From Grimontia hollisae CIP 101886 (GTDB lineage: Bacteria > Pseudomonadota > Gammaproteobacteria > Enterobacterales > Vibrionaceae), in contig NZ_ADAQ01000011.1 in assembly GCF_000176515.1 (NCBI RefSeq), positions 372,001-436,000 of the forward strand: a DNA stretch of 64,000 nucleotides, written 5' to 3'. This document shows positions 41,500-50,160 of this stretch, piece after piece. The notes below the pieces were generated by a model. That model saw only the letters and a list, made by a program, of their open reading frames with translations, made no database searches and was not told the DNA's origin. Within the stretch, counting starts at the first letter, position 1, and each line of letters begins with the position of its first letter. The translations under genes and the position numbers were made by a program.

Positions 41500-41848
41500 T
41501 AACCCCAGTGAAGATGATGCATGATATGGGCATTTAAACCGAAACAGTTCATTTATATCGAGTGGTTAATAAATTATTCTTCATAGAAAAAGTAGCAACA
41601 GAGAAATCCACCGCCTGAATAGGCGGTCATCTTACCAGCCAAACCACCAATGATCACACCTTGAATACGAAAATGGCGGTTCAGCCAGCTGAATCGCCAT
41701 CTCTTGAAACAGTATGATATTGATACAACGCTGTTAGCCCAGCACACCATCAATAACAATCTCAGCTTTCCCCCTCATGAATAATGCAAAGAGGGAAACC
41801 TCATAGGAGCATGCTACCAACAGACTGATTTTTAACAAAAAATGTATA
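41500..41848. other. Gene-free region at the edge of the accessory islet
   Basis: 349 bases. A 61-codon minus-strand frame (41574-41759) has no ribosome site. On the plus strand a frame from about 41679 to 41781 reads like protein (QLNRHLLKQYDID) but is closed by stops on both sides; this could be a gene remnant. Nothing here is recognised with confidence. Confidence 0.3.
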
Positions 41849-42373
41849 TCAACCGCACTGAATAGAACCTCGGTTATAAATTAGATCAGGCACTTCTCTG
41901 CCCTCTTCAAGCGCTTTCATATCACCAAAGATAGGCCCAGAATGGTGCCCATAGGGTTTGTTACCATTCAGCTCATACAGCTCTTGTACCATTTTGACGT
42001 AAGCACTCACCTGCTCGTCAGTTACCCCTTGCCGAGTTTGACCATACACCTCATCCGTATTCTCATTCAATACTTCAAATAGCTGCTCTCTCAGCTGTAA
42101 GATAGCAGCGCTTCTCTCTCGCATTACTTCGTCTGGCGATTTAGTAGGCTTAGCTGGCTCAGTTGACTTCACAGCCAATAGCGTCTCACCATGAGTAATC
42201 AATTCAAATAACTCTGCTTTCCCTTGTAAGATCTCAATGCACTTTTGATTTTTCTCTTCGCTAGACAGTTGCCTAACCGATAGCACCGGTAAATGGGCAG
42301 AAGTAGAAGTTTCACTGTTAAGGGGAGTTATTATACGAGATGCATGAAAGCACGAATGGTTAACACTAAACAT
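41849..42373 (-). CDS. Hypothetical protein, unrecognised; Ser/Thr-rich N-terminus
   Basis: 174 residues with a strong ribosome site (GGAGG six bases before the ATG), so it is probably a real gene. No family was recognised. No hydrophobic signal peptide or membrane helix. The first about 30 residues are rich in Ser, Thr, His and Asn and poor in acids (MFSVNHSCFHASRII, SETSTSAH), while the rest is hydrophilic and mostly helical (residues 40-130), ending in a Gly/His-containing tail (NKPYGHHSGPIFGD). Such N-termini are seen in type III secretion substrates, but this is only a composition argument. It is flanked by A+T-rich DNA and another unrecognised gene in the same direction. Confidence 0.6.
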   Translation of the reverse strand: MFSVNHSCFHASRIITPLNSETSTSAHLPVLSVRQLSSEEKNQKCIEILQGKAELFELITHGETLLAVKSTEPAKPTKSPDEVMRERSAAILQLREQLFEVLNENTDEVYGQTRQGVTDEQVSAYVKMVQELYELNGNKPYGHHSGPIFGDMKALEEGREVPDLIYNRGSIQCG

Positions 42374-42557
42374 TAAAAACCTCCGATATTCATTGTTTTA
42401 TCACATCTCATATAACATCGCCCTCAGTAAAAACAATCAGATTAATTAAGAGAAAATTTGATTTTTTTTGATGTTAGTATTTACTACCAGAATAATCCTG
42501 AGAGCAACTCATTTCCCAAAAAACATGCATTTCCCTAACTAACACAAACGCTTGTCG

Positions 42558-43247
42558 TTAGCAGTATTTTTCAAACACCTCATTTATTTCATTAATGGTT
42601 TCATCTTTGAAGTTCGCTATATCAAAGTCCATATTGAAATTTTCAAAAAGTAATGAAGAAAAGCGTTTTTTTGCTTCTTTATTTTCATCAGAAGTTCCTA
42701 ATTCCCCTTCACAGATAACAGATATTAATGCCTTTGCCTGACGAATGGTTGGCATTTTTAAATTTTTCTCAATAATTTTCTCATCTATTTTATTATCTAA
42801 GAATTCATACACTTCATTGAGAACTTTATTTCTATCTTCTGCTGATAGTCGTTTCATTTCACTATTTTTATCAAGTAATGATGTAAAATAGTGTTGTAAT
42901 GGTGCTGAACACATTGAACAATCCATATTAATACTACTCATAACCTGTTTATGAATAACACCTTTTTTCTTATCAATTTCACTCTTACAACGAATAACAG
43001 TTGATTTTTCCAAGAGTTTTTTATTGATTTCAGCGTTACAGACAAACGAAAGATAATTCTTTAATATTCCATACTTCTCTTTGCTATCTGATGATATACT
43101 TTTTTTAGCTACCTTTAATGTTTTAAATACAGCATCATCAATAGTCTTACTGGAAATTTTCTTCACCATCAAAGAGTTATTTCGCATCTGAAATTCCACA
43201 CTATTACCTGTTCTTCTAGATAATGAGTGCATTCGAGTAATTGGCAT
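42558..43247 (-). CDS. Hypothetical protein, unrecognised, A+T-rich
   Basis: 229 residues, start preceded by AGGA. No family recognised. Basic N-terminus without acids (MPITRMHSLSRRTGNS), then a Lys/Glu/Ile/Asn-rich helical protein with a short Cys pair (DCSMCSA) near residue 111. The gene is visibly much richer in A+T than the flanking core genes, a sign of transfer. No membrane segment. It precedes the 174-residue gene in the same direction, about 180 bases apart; the two may be a pair. Confidence 0.6.
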   Translation of the reverse strand: MPITRMHSLSRRTGNSVEFQMRNNSLMVKKISSKTIDDAVFKTLKVAKKSISSDSKEKYGILKNYLSFVCNAEINKKLLEKSTVIRCKSEIDKKKGVIHKQVMSSINMDCSMCSAPLQHYFTSLLDKNSEMKRLSAEDRNKVLNEVYEFLDNKIDEKIIEKNLKMPTIRQAKALISVICEGELGTSDENKEAKKRFSSLLFENFNMDFDIANFKDETINEINEVFEKYC

Positions 43248-43589
43248 TTGTTTTTCCTAAAAATATCTAAATATAGATATGTGATATTTATTGTTATAAT
43301 AAACACATTAATCATGAATATTGAAAAATATACTTCCCAGGCTCTCTCACATAAAAATATCCCTAGGCGTATTCATGGCTACACAGACTCGCAATATGGA
43401 AGGAACTCAAATTATTACAAATAACCATATAAACTTAATCTATGGCATAAATTTAACCAGATTTCAAACACCCTCAGTCAGCAGAAAATCTGAGGGTATT
43501 TTAAATTTACAATTACGGTAGAGATCTATTAATGCATAGAAACCATCATGTAGATAACCAATTGATTTAATTTGCAATAACCATCTGCA
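43248..43589. other. Gene-free A+T-rich stretch with an isolated hairpin
   Basis: 342 bases. ACCCTCAG (43470-43477) pairs with CTGAGGGT (43490-43497), followed on the plus strand by ATTTTAAATTT. It looks like a terminator, but no plus-strand gene leads into it. Confidence 0.4.
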
Positions 43590-44966
43590 TCAACCCAAAG
43601 CGTCCTCTCCATAGCTACCCGTTAAGGTCTTTAGGAATGCTTTAATCGCTCTCACTTCTTCGTCTGAAATTTCTATGCCAACCTGATACTTACCCATATC
43701 ATAAATCGCTTTCTCTAATGTATCCGCTTGCCCATCATGGAAATATGGAGGTGTGAGTTCAATATTACGCAGTGTAGGAACCTTAAATTTATATTTATCT
43801 TCTTCTTTTCCGGTGACATTATATCGGCCAAGATCTGCTTCAGTTATTCCTTTACCACGTTCTGCAAAGTAGTCAGCTTTCATCCCCATGGTTTCAAAGC
43901 TACCATCTCCCATGGCTTCACCTGCATGACAAGTTTGACAATTGTACTTGTTGAATAATATTCAACCACGCTTCTCTTCAGGGCTCAATATATCGGCATT
44001 ACCCAACAGATATTGGTCAAATCGGCTATTAGGTGTAATCAATGTTTTTTCAAATTCAGCAATCGCATCAGTAATCGTATTTCCATTGATTTCTCCATCA
44101 TAAACTTTGTCAAACATTGCTACTACAGCTGGGTCTTGACGAAGTTTATCAATGATCTGTTCCCAGCTTTCTGAACCCATTTCAACAGGATTAAATGGAG
44201 GACCACCAGCCTGCTCTTGCAAGTTGTCTGCTCGCCCATCCCAAAATTGCAGTTTGATACTCAGCATTAAATACTGTCAGTGCGTTGATACCACCAATTT
44301 GATTATGAATACCCACAGACGAAACACGTCGATCTACACCGCCTGTTGTTAAGCTATGACATGATGCACATGAAATACTATTGTCTGCTGAAAGTCGCGT
44401 GTCGTGATAGAGAACTTTCCCCAATGTCACTTTATCTGCGTCAGTTTCAAACATTGTATAAATAGGTTGTAGTACATCGCTTTTTCGCTCATCTGAGACC
44501 GGTGATTGGCGATGTTGCTCAGCACGCTTCGTGCGAATCCACTGCAACAGGGCAGCCCAATGCATCGTCAAATAAAGCGAAAGGGGCATTGAGTCATCGT
44601 TGAGCACCTTTTCAATACGAGCTAATGCCACTTCTGAGATTGGGCCACCACGCTTGACATCATCCAAAAAATTTGTCATGTCAAAGTGACGCATTGCAGT
44701 TCGTACATCTGCTTCCATAAGCTGTTTTGCAATAGGCACCTGGGAGTAAAAAGGCATTTCACTATTTGGCGAGTGGCAGTAAGCACATCCTTGGTCTGCC
44801 AAGACTTTCATTGCTTGATAGTCAAGTGTTGATGGATCTAGTGAACTAAACTGTGCCAGATTCTTTTGAGCCAGTTGAGTATCATCTTGGTTAACTTTGT
44901 AAACAGAACCTAAATATATCAGTAACCCTACACTCAACAACCAAACTGTTGCGTTCTTTTATTCAT
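43590..44966 (-). pseudogene. yhjA: Triheme cytochrome c peroxidase (YhjA/Ccp-type) pseudogene
   Basis: Together the pieces cover a full YhjA-type peroxidase of about 455 residues: N-terminal anchor, first heme CAYCH (QGCAYCHSP), second heme CASCH (SISCASCHSLTTGGVD), third heme CQTCH (YNCQTCHAGEAM). Three lesions break it. (1) The natural start ATG at 44966 (MNKRTQQ) runs into TGA after ten codons and needs a one-base shift to join the anchor helix (VWLLSVGLLIYLG). (2) Near 44235-44260 a frameshift separates TVFNAEYQ from LQFWDGRADNL. (3) TGA at 43962-43964 replaces one codon between EEKRG and the third heme segment. YhjA reduces H2O2 in the periplasm with quinol electrons; it should be inactive here. 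Confidence 0.9.
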
Positions 44967-45639
44967 AAACCACTTTATTGTTATCATGTAAATTAAAAAT
45001 AAAACTTCATTAAGTTATTGTAGGTGTTTATGCATTACATATTTCAAAACTTCCAGAAATATAAACTCATCCCCCCAGCCTACAGATAGGCTTGGTATTC
45101 AAAGAAAAAACAACACTTGCTAGACAATACAATTATTCACATGTCCATCACCATGCAACTTCCTATTCTTATTAAAAAAGATATACATAACAATACATTA
45201 CACTAGTTATTTTATGAAAAATAAAGTTATCTTAGCCTATTGGCTAAACAATAGTGATGGCTGGATGTTTCACATGTATTCATTAATCTTCAAATATAAA
45301 AACACACCATTCCATGGCGCTATACCCATTCAACTTGAAGATGCACCCCCAATGCAGCAGAGTTATTCTGCTCATACAAAAACCCGAGTGTGCCATTCGT
45401 CTATGGCATCACTCGGGTTTAAACATTCCTCGCAATTACCAGTAAATTTTCCTGCAGGCTTATCATTAGGTGCTTACATATAGGACACAGAAACCCTTAC
45501 TAAAAGCCCATTCGTAAACCTATAAAAATGCCGCCTTTCTATTGCCAAAAAGTGGCGATGAAGTAGCGACATATTTTAAGAGTACGGCAAGTTATTGGGT
45601 AGGGGTCATTTCATAATATTCAGAAAAACCGCTAAAACC
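44967..45639. other. Gene-free region after the peroxidase remnant
   Basis: 673 bases of A+T-rich DNA with no supported gene. It holds a long hairpin (next entry). On the minus strand about 45503-45535 reads GGIFIGLRMGF and a stop, which resembles the C-terminus of an outer-membrane beta-barrel, but upstream the frame is closed. This may be a decayed porin or may be chance. Confidence 0.3.
45378..45422 (-). terminator. Long orphan hairpin with minus-strand T-tract
   Basis: AAACCCGAGTG (45380-45390) pairs with CACTCGGGTTT (45410-45420), and TGCCAT pairs with ATGGCA inside, one base bulged. On the minus strand TTTTT follows. The nearest minus-strand gene upstream, ycgN, ends 220 bases away. 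Confidence 0.7.
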
Positions 45640-46080
45640 TCATCTCCGGTTAGGGTGATTCAGAATATGATCCTCCCAATCAATCACGTCGATTTCATAC
45701 ACTACTTTCTCACGCACAGACTGATTCGCGGCGTGCATGGCTTCTTTTGAGCCAGTGATCAGCGGGTGCCACTTTGGCAGCATGTTACCCTCTGCCAGTA
45801 AACGGTATGAGCAGGTATCCGGCAACCAGTAAAACTCTTCAATTTTATCGCGGGTCAGCTTCAGGCAATCTTCATCATAGCTAAAGCGGTTAGGATAATC
45901 TTTACATGAGCAGGTTTTGTCGTCCAACAGGCTGCAGGCGATATTGGTGTAATACAACTCCTCAGTATCTTCATCAATCAATTTATGAAGGCAACACTTG
46001 CCGCAGCCGTCGCACAGCGATTCCCATTCCGCATCTGTCATTTCGGCTAGTGATTTTTGTTCCCAGAAAGCCATTGCCAT
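45640..46080 (-). CDS. ycgN: YcgN family cysteine-cluster protein (UPF0260)
   Basis: 146 residues, start preceded by GGGGAAG. Cys-rich motif [17 protein letters not shown] near the N-terminus and further Cys in [19 protein letters not shown], the pattern of a CxxCxxCC metal-binding family. It matches E. coli YcgN through [19 protein letters not shown]. The function is unknown. Confidence 0.92.
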   Translation of the reverse strand: MAMAFWEQKSLAEMTDAEWESLCDGCGKCCLHKLIDEDTEELYYTNIACSLLDDKTCSCKDYPNRFSYDEDCLKLTRDKIEEFYWLPDTCSYRLLAEGNMLPKWHPLITGSKEAMHAANQSVREKVVYEIDVIDWEDHILNHPNRR

Positions 46081-46295
46081 ACTTCCCCGTATCTACCAGT
46101 CAATGTTGAGAAAGGCGCTCGTTATACCACCCAGAACAAAAAGTGCAAGCATCAGACAACATCCCTTCATTCTACAACTGCTTGTCAGAGGGTTATATGC
46201 ATCGACCCGCAATACTTTGCATTCATAGGATGTGAGTGGTACTGTGCGCACCCACCATGGGGATAGGATTATCACCTCGCAATCAAAGGTAAGAA

Positions 46296-46559
46296 ATGAG
46301 TGAACCTACGATAAGTTGCCGTTTAGGCTGTGGTGCTTGCTGCATCGCACCCAGCATCTCCTCCCCTATTCCAGGCATGCCAAACGGCAAGCCCGCCGGA
46401 GTGCGCTGTATCCAGTTGAGCGATCAAAATCTTTGTAAGATTTTTGGCCAGCCTGAGCGCCCGGCAGTATGCCACCAGTTCAAACCCGACCGGGATATCT
46501 GTGGCAGTACCAACCAGTATGCCATTAAGATGTTGACAGAATTGGAAGCGCTAACCTAG
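46296..46559 (+). CDS. YeiW/YkgJ-type cysteine-cluster protein (UPF0153)
   Basis: 87 residues, start preceded by AAGGTAAG. CRLGCGACCIAPSIS carries the CxxCxxCC-like cluster, followed by GMPNGKPAGVRC and CKIFGQPERPAVC. Small cytoplasmic protein likely binding zinc or an iron-sulfur cluster; function unknown. Divergent from ycgN, another Cys-cluster protein, 215 bases away. Confidence 0.85.
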   Translation: MSEPTISCRLGCGACCIAPSISSPIPGMPNGKPAGVRCIQLSDQNLCKIFGQPERPAVCHQFKPDRDICGSTNQYAIKMLTELEALT

Positions 46560-46694
46560 CCCCTCCCCTAAGTAGGTATCATCACCAATCTATTCTGGAC
46601 AAAACATACCCGATCACAGATCCATCGTGACATACTAGCGGACGAATGTGTCGTAACTAGAAAGCGCCTTTTGTTTAATCAGTTGAAATACAAC

Positions 46695-46718
46695 AAAGCG
46701 AGCCAGGCAGCTCGCTTT
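46695..46718 (-). terminator. Terminator after the FKBP gene
   Basis: AAAGCGAG and CTCGCTTT around CCAGGCA with a short T-rich tail on the minus strand. Confidence 0.6.
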
Positions 46719-46742
46719 CAGCTTGTGTGTGGAGAAGAAAAA

Positions 46743-47201
46743 CTAGTGCACGTGACCGTGCTCAATCTCTTCAGCAGTGGCGTCACGCACTTCGCGGATC
46801 ACACCTTCAAATGACAGTACCACACCGGCCAGTGGGTGGTTGCCATCGATGGTCACTTCGTCACCGTCAATCGCAACGATGGTCACCTGAATGTTGCCTT
46901 GTGGTCCCTGTGCGTTAAACACCATGCCCACTTCCAGTTGCTCTACACCCTGAAACACCCCACGTTCAACCTTTTGGATCAGGGCTTCATTACGTTGTCC
47001 ATACGCATCGTCAGGTTGGATTTGAACAGAAAATTCTTCACCTTCTGCGCGACCGGCAAGCGCCTGTTCCAGGCCCGGAATAATGTTACCCGCACCGTGC
47101 AAATACGCTAAAGGATCTTGACCTTCCGACGTATCAATCAGCTGTCCGTCTTCGTCTTTTACCGTGTAGTCAATTTTTACGACTTTGTTTTCTTCAATCA
47201 T
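46743..47201 (-). CDS. SlyD-type FKBP peptidyl-prolyl isomerase
   Basis: 152 residues. FKBP domain split by an insert-in-flap chaperone domain: KIDYTVKDEDGQLIDTSEG and YLHGAGNIIPGLEQAL form the isomerase, DDAYGQRNEALIQKV begins the flap, and DGNHPLAGVVLSFEGVI completes the FKBP fold. The C-terminus is short with only a few His (EIEHGHVH), unlike the long metal-binding tail of E. coli SlyD. Cytoplasmic folding helper; possibly a second SlyD paralogue. Confidence 0.88.
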   Translation of the reverse strand: MIEENKVVKIDYTVKDEDGQLIDTSEGQDPLAYLHGAGNIIPGLEQALAGRAEGEEFSVQIQPDDAYGQRNEALIQKVERGVFQGVEQLEVGMVFNAQGPQGNIQVTIVAIDGDEVTIDGNHPLAGVVLSFEGVIREVRDATAEEIEHGHVH

Positions 47202-47420
47202 CTTGCCATCCTTTGTCGGCAGCGAATTTATGTATCGTATCTTTAAGCCGGAAAATCGACCCGAAAGAGTGTCAAGGACAGAACGCCACAGACAGATACC
47301 CGTTCATCTCTCTGACTGTAACACAGTGAGCAAAGCACTAAAAAAATCGGCCCGGTTGCAGCGTTTTGATTCCCAAAAACGTGAACTCAGACCGATCTCA
47401 TTGATTTTAATGGCTGAAAA

Positions 47421-48158
47421 TTAACGCCACAGAGCCTTTATCGGGTAATCCCTGCGAAAGCGATGGGCAATTTGGGCCTGCAACAGTTCTGCGGTTGCAA
47501 TGGCATCAGTTAACGCATTATGCCCTTGATAAAAAGGCAAGTTATAGCGGCGGCGACTGTCCGCAAGCCGAATAGAGGTCAGCGGCTTTTTCAACACATA
47601 AGACCAAAATTTCTGGATAGGTTTGCGATAGTACCAGGATTCAATCTCAAGTGTGTCCACTACCGGAAACAACAGACTTTCCCCTAGCCGACTTTCCACG
47701 GCAGCTTCAAGGAAATCGCGCTCGATACGGCGGTAATGCGCCACCACGATTTTCCCTTCCAGAGAGGCCAACACTTCTTCCAGAATACGGCGCAGGTCCG
47801 GTGCATCACTGACATCAGAATGGGTAATACCGTGAAAAACCACAGACTCCGCTTCAAGCGGCCTTCTTGGTTTCACAATCCAGTGTTTGGCGTCGCGGCA
47901 GTAAATACGGTCAAGGGTAAACGGGACCAACCCGATACTGATAATGTCGTTCTGGCTGGGATCCAAGCCCGTGGTTTCCAGATCAAGTGCAACAAACTGC
48001 ACGTCAGAAACCGGGGTATCGCCGCTTACTACGCCGCATTGGTAAAAACGCTTAAGCAGTGGCACCTTCGCCTTTTGCTCCAACCGTTTTATCAGTGTCG
48101 GCCAGTCAGGGCCCGCTTCTACCAGCGGCGCCCCTTTATTCGGTTCAAGGAATAACAT
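47421..48158 (-). CDS. DnaQ-like 3'-5' exonuclease (DEDDh)
   Basis: 245 residues. Exonuclease motifs: ExoI DLETTGLDP at 59-67, ExoII in KIVVAHYRRIERDFLE, and ExoIII GHNALTDAIATAELL with the DEDDh His. A basic N-terminal extension of about 50 residues precedes the domain. Not the replicative epsilon subunit; it belongs to the group found next to cNMP/CBS/DUF294 proteins. It begins nine bases after that gene ends and is probably translated from the same mRNA. The substrate is unknown. Confidence 0.88.
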   Translation of the reverse strand: MLFLEPNKGAPLVEAGPDWPTLIKRLEQKAKVPLLKRFYQCGVVSGDTPVSDVQFVALDLETTGLDPSQNDIISIGLVPFTLDRIYCRDAKHWIVKPRRPLEAESVVFHGITHSDVSDAPDLRRILEEVLASLEGKIVVAHYRRIERDFLEAAVESRLGESLLFPVVDTLEIESWYYRKPIQKFWSYVLKKPLTSIRLADSRRRYNLPFYQGHNALTDAIATAELLQAQIAHRFRRDYPIKALWR

Positions 48159-48167
48159 GCTGCGCTC

Positions 48168-50051
48168 CTAGTTACTGCGGTTTGGCTGGTAACGGTATTT
48201 CAGGAACTTTTGCGCATTACTCATGATTTGGAAGGCATCTTTAAGATTCCGGCGCTCGAATTCAGACAGGTTTTCCGGCTCGATGTTGTTGTCAGGGTCA
48301 ATTTCCTGCGCCACATCAAACGCTTGGTGGCGAATGCGGACCATAGAGATAAATTCCATCGCATCGCGAATGTCCTCCCCCCGCCCTTTTGGCAAAATGC
48401 CTGCTTCAATAATGTCGTCCAGACGTTCAAAGGAGTTTTGTGAACGGGAACCGACCGCCAACGCATGAACACGGATCAAATCAGCCAATGGCGCTGTTCC
48501 CCGACGTTTCAAATTCATGGAGTTCCTATGACGGCCATCCTGCTCCATCACAAAGTTTTTGAAAAAGCCCAGTGGTGGCGTGCGGTTCAGGGCATTTCGC
48601 GCCATGCATGCCAGAAAACGGTTGTTGCGCTTTGCGCGACGGCAAATAAAAGCTTTGAGCGTCTCCGCCCAGTTAGTTGCACCGTAAACGCCATCCAAAT
48701 CGAAGAAAATATTGCTGTTAAGCAAAGATTGCGGATTCGGTTGATCAATCCAGTCGGCAAACGTCTCTTCCCACTCGGTGCGCGTTTTTCGCCACTGTGG
48801 ATTAGTTGCCATAATGTTACCGGTACAATAGCTATACCCGCATCGGGCAAGACCATCACAGACAAACGTCGCTAACGCCGCAAAGTACTCACCGTGCTCC
48901 ACTTCATCATATTTGTCGTCAAGGATGATGGCGTTGTCCTGATCAGTCACAATCAACTGCTCATCACGGGCCATGGAGCCAAGCGCCAGAAAGCAATAAG
49001 GCACCGGCGGTGGGCCAAGCGCCTCTTCTGCCAGTTCCAGCAGGCGCTGTTTAAAACTGCGACCGATGACCGCCATGGCTGAGCCAATCATGTGAGAGTT
49101 GGCATCTTCTGACACCATACGCGAGAAACAGGCAGGCACATCTTTCGACAGCACTTCGAGATCATCCACCGTCTGCTGGCGGAAAATGCTGCTCACAATC
49201 ACCAGGCTGCTCTGTGATTCGTATCGAACAATGTCAGACAGGGCCACCACCCCAATCGGCTTTTGATTTTTAAGGATAGGCAGGTGATGCAGGTTATTGC
49301 GAAGCATGGTCAACATGGCTTCAAACACGTAGGCATTGTGATCCAGGGTGATGATTTGCGGCGTCAGGATTTCACTGATCGGTGTCTCATAAGGCAGCCC
49401 TTTAGCCACCACACGGGAACGCAAATCATTGTCAGTAATAATGCCTGCAATTCGCTCCTGCTCGACACCGTCTTCGTCGCTTTCCATCGTCATCACCAGC
49501 AAGGAAGAAACCTCTTCGTCTGTCATGATTTGCGCTGCATAGCGAACGGAAGATTCACAATCAACAGTGACAGGGGAGCGAAGAATCAGATTGGTGACTT
49601 TCGATGTGGCCAGGTCACTGCTATCGCGGTGGCTTTCCACAGCATTACGCAGCCGCAAGCCATCCTCTACTTCCATAAAGTCAGAGAAAGATTCGAAGCG
49701 ATCGCAAAGATCGTCAAACACAGTATCAGGAAGAAAGTAAATCAGGCTGTCTTCAATGGCTTTGGCCGGGAAACGCGCACGACGGCTTCTCATCAGGCCC
49801 CATTGACCAAATGTTCCGCCTTCTGATAACCGGTTGAACAGCTCCCCTTTGCGGCGATAAATTTCCACCACTCCACTGCGTACAATGCATAAATCCTGAA
49901 CCGCTTGGCCGTATTCATAAATCTGGGTACCAGCACGGAAATAAGATATTTCCACCTGCTTGGCAGCATTATCGACTTCCTCACCAGGCAGTTCATCAAA
50001 TGGAGGATGTTGTTTGAGAAACGCTGCGATTTCTATTTGTTCCGCTTCCAT
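48168..50051 (-). CDS. cNMP-binding/CBS/DUF294 nucleotidyltransferase-like protein
   Basis: 627 residues. A cyclic-nucleotide-binding domain (about 15-135), two CBS domains (about 150-280), a GlnD-like nucleotidyltransferase domain with LGSMARDEQ and TDQDNA at 357-373, and a C-terminal DUF294 helical domain. Such proteins probably sense nucleotides and modify a partner, by analogy with GlnD; none of the targets is proven. It forms an operon with the exonuclease gene. In other gammaproteobacteria this pair often neighbours acetate or solute symporters; here the next genes are BCCT transporters. Confidence 0.88.
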   Translation of the reverse strand: MEAEQIEIAAFLKQHPPFDELPGEEVDNAAKQVEISYFRAGTQIYEYGQAVQDLCIVRSGVVEIYRRKGELFNRLSEGGTFGQWGLMRSRRARFPAKAIEDSLIYFLPDTVFDDLCDRFESFSDFMEVEDGLRLRNAVESHRDSSDLATSKVTNLILRSPVTVDCESSVRYAAQIMTDEEVSSLLVMTMESDEDGVEQERIAGIITDNDLRSRVVAKGLPYETPISEILTPQIITLDHNAYVFEAMLTMLRNNLHHLPILKNQKPIGVVALSDIVRYESQSSLVIVSSIFRQQTVDDLEVLSKDVPACFSRMVSEDANSHMIGSAMAVIGRSFKQRLLELAEEALGPPPVPYCFLALGSMARDEQLIVTDQDNAIILDDKYDEVEHGEYFAALATFVCDGLARCGYSYCTGNIMATNPQWRKTRTEWEETFADWIDQPNPQSLLNSNIFFDLDGVYGATNWAETLKAFICRRAKRNNRFLACMARNALNRTPPLGFFKNFVMEQDGRHRNSMNLKRRGTAPLADLIRVHALAVGSRSQNSFERLDDIIEAGILPKGRGEDIRDAMEFISMVRIRHQAFDVAQEIDPDNNIEPENLSEFERRNLKDAFQIMSNAQKFLKYRYQPNRSN

Positions 50052-50113
50052 GACTTCTCAATCTATCAATACGTCATTCCCAAAGAGACCGACGTTTAAA
50101 CGACATACCAGAC

Positions 50114-50146
50114 AAAACGGGGCAGACGTTCTGTCTGCCCCGTTTT
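50114..50146 (-). terminator. Terminator of BCCT gene 1
   Basis: AAAACGGGGCAGAC and GTCTGCCCCGTTTT, perfect 14-bp stem around GTTCT; T-tract on the minus strand. Confidence 0.93.
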
Positions 50147-50160
50147 AGCGATTTACCAAT

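Noticed and set aside
41679-41781. Plus-strand frame reading QLNRHLLKQYDID and on
   Set aside because: It looks coding-like but is closed by stops on both sides and matches nothing recognised; kept only as a possible remnant.
45214-45483. Plus-strand 89-codon frame over the orphan hairpin
   Set aside because: It runs through a strong hairpin and resembles no protein.
45503-45535. Barrel-like C-terminal residues GGIFIGLRMGF on the minus strand
   Set aside because: A stop lies just upstream (in-frame TAG), and only about 11 residues look porin-like; chance cannot be excluded.
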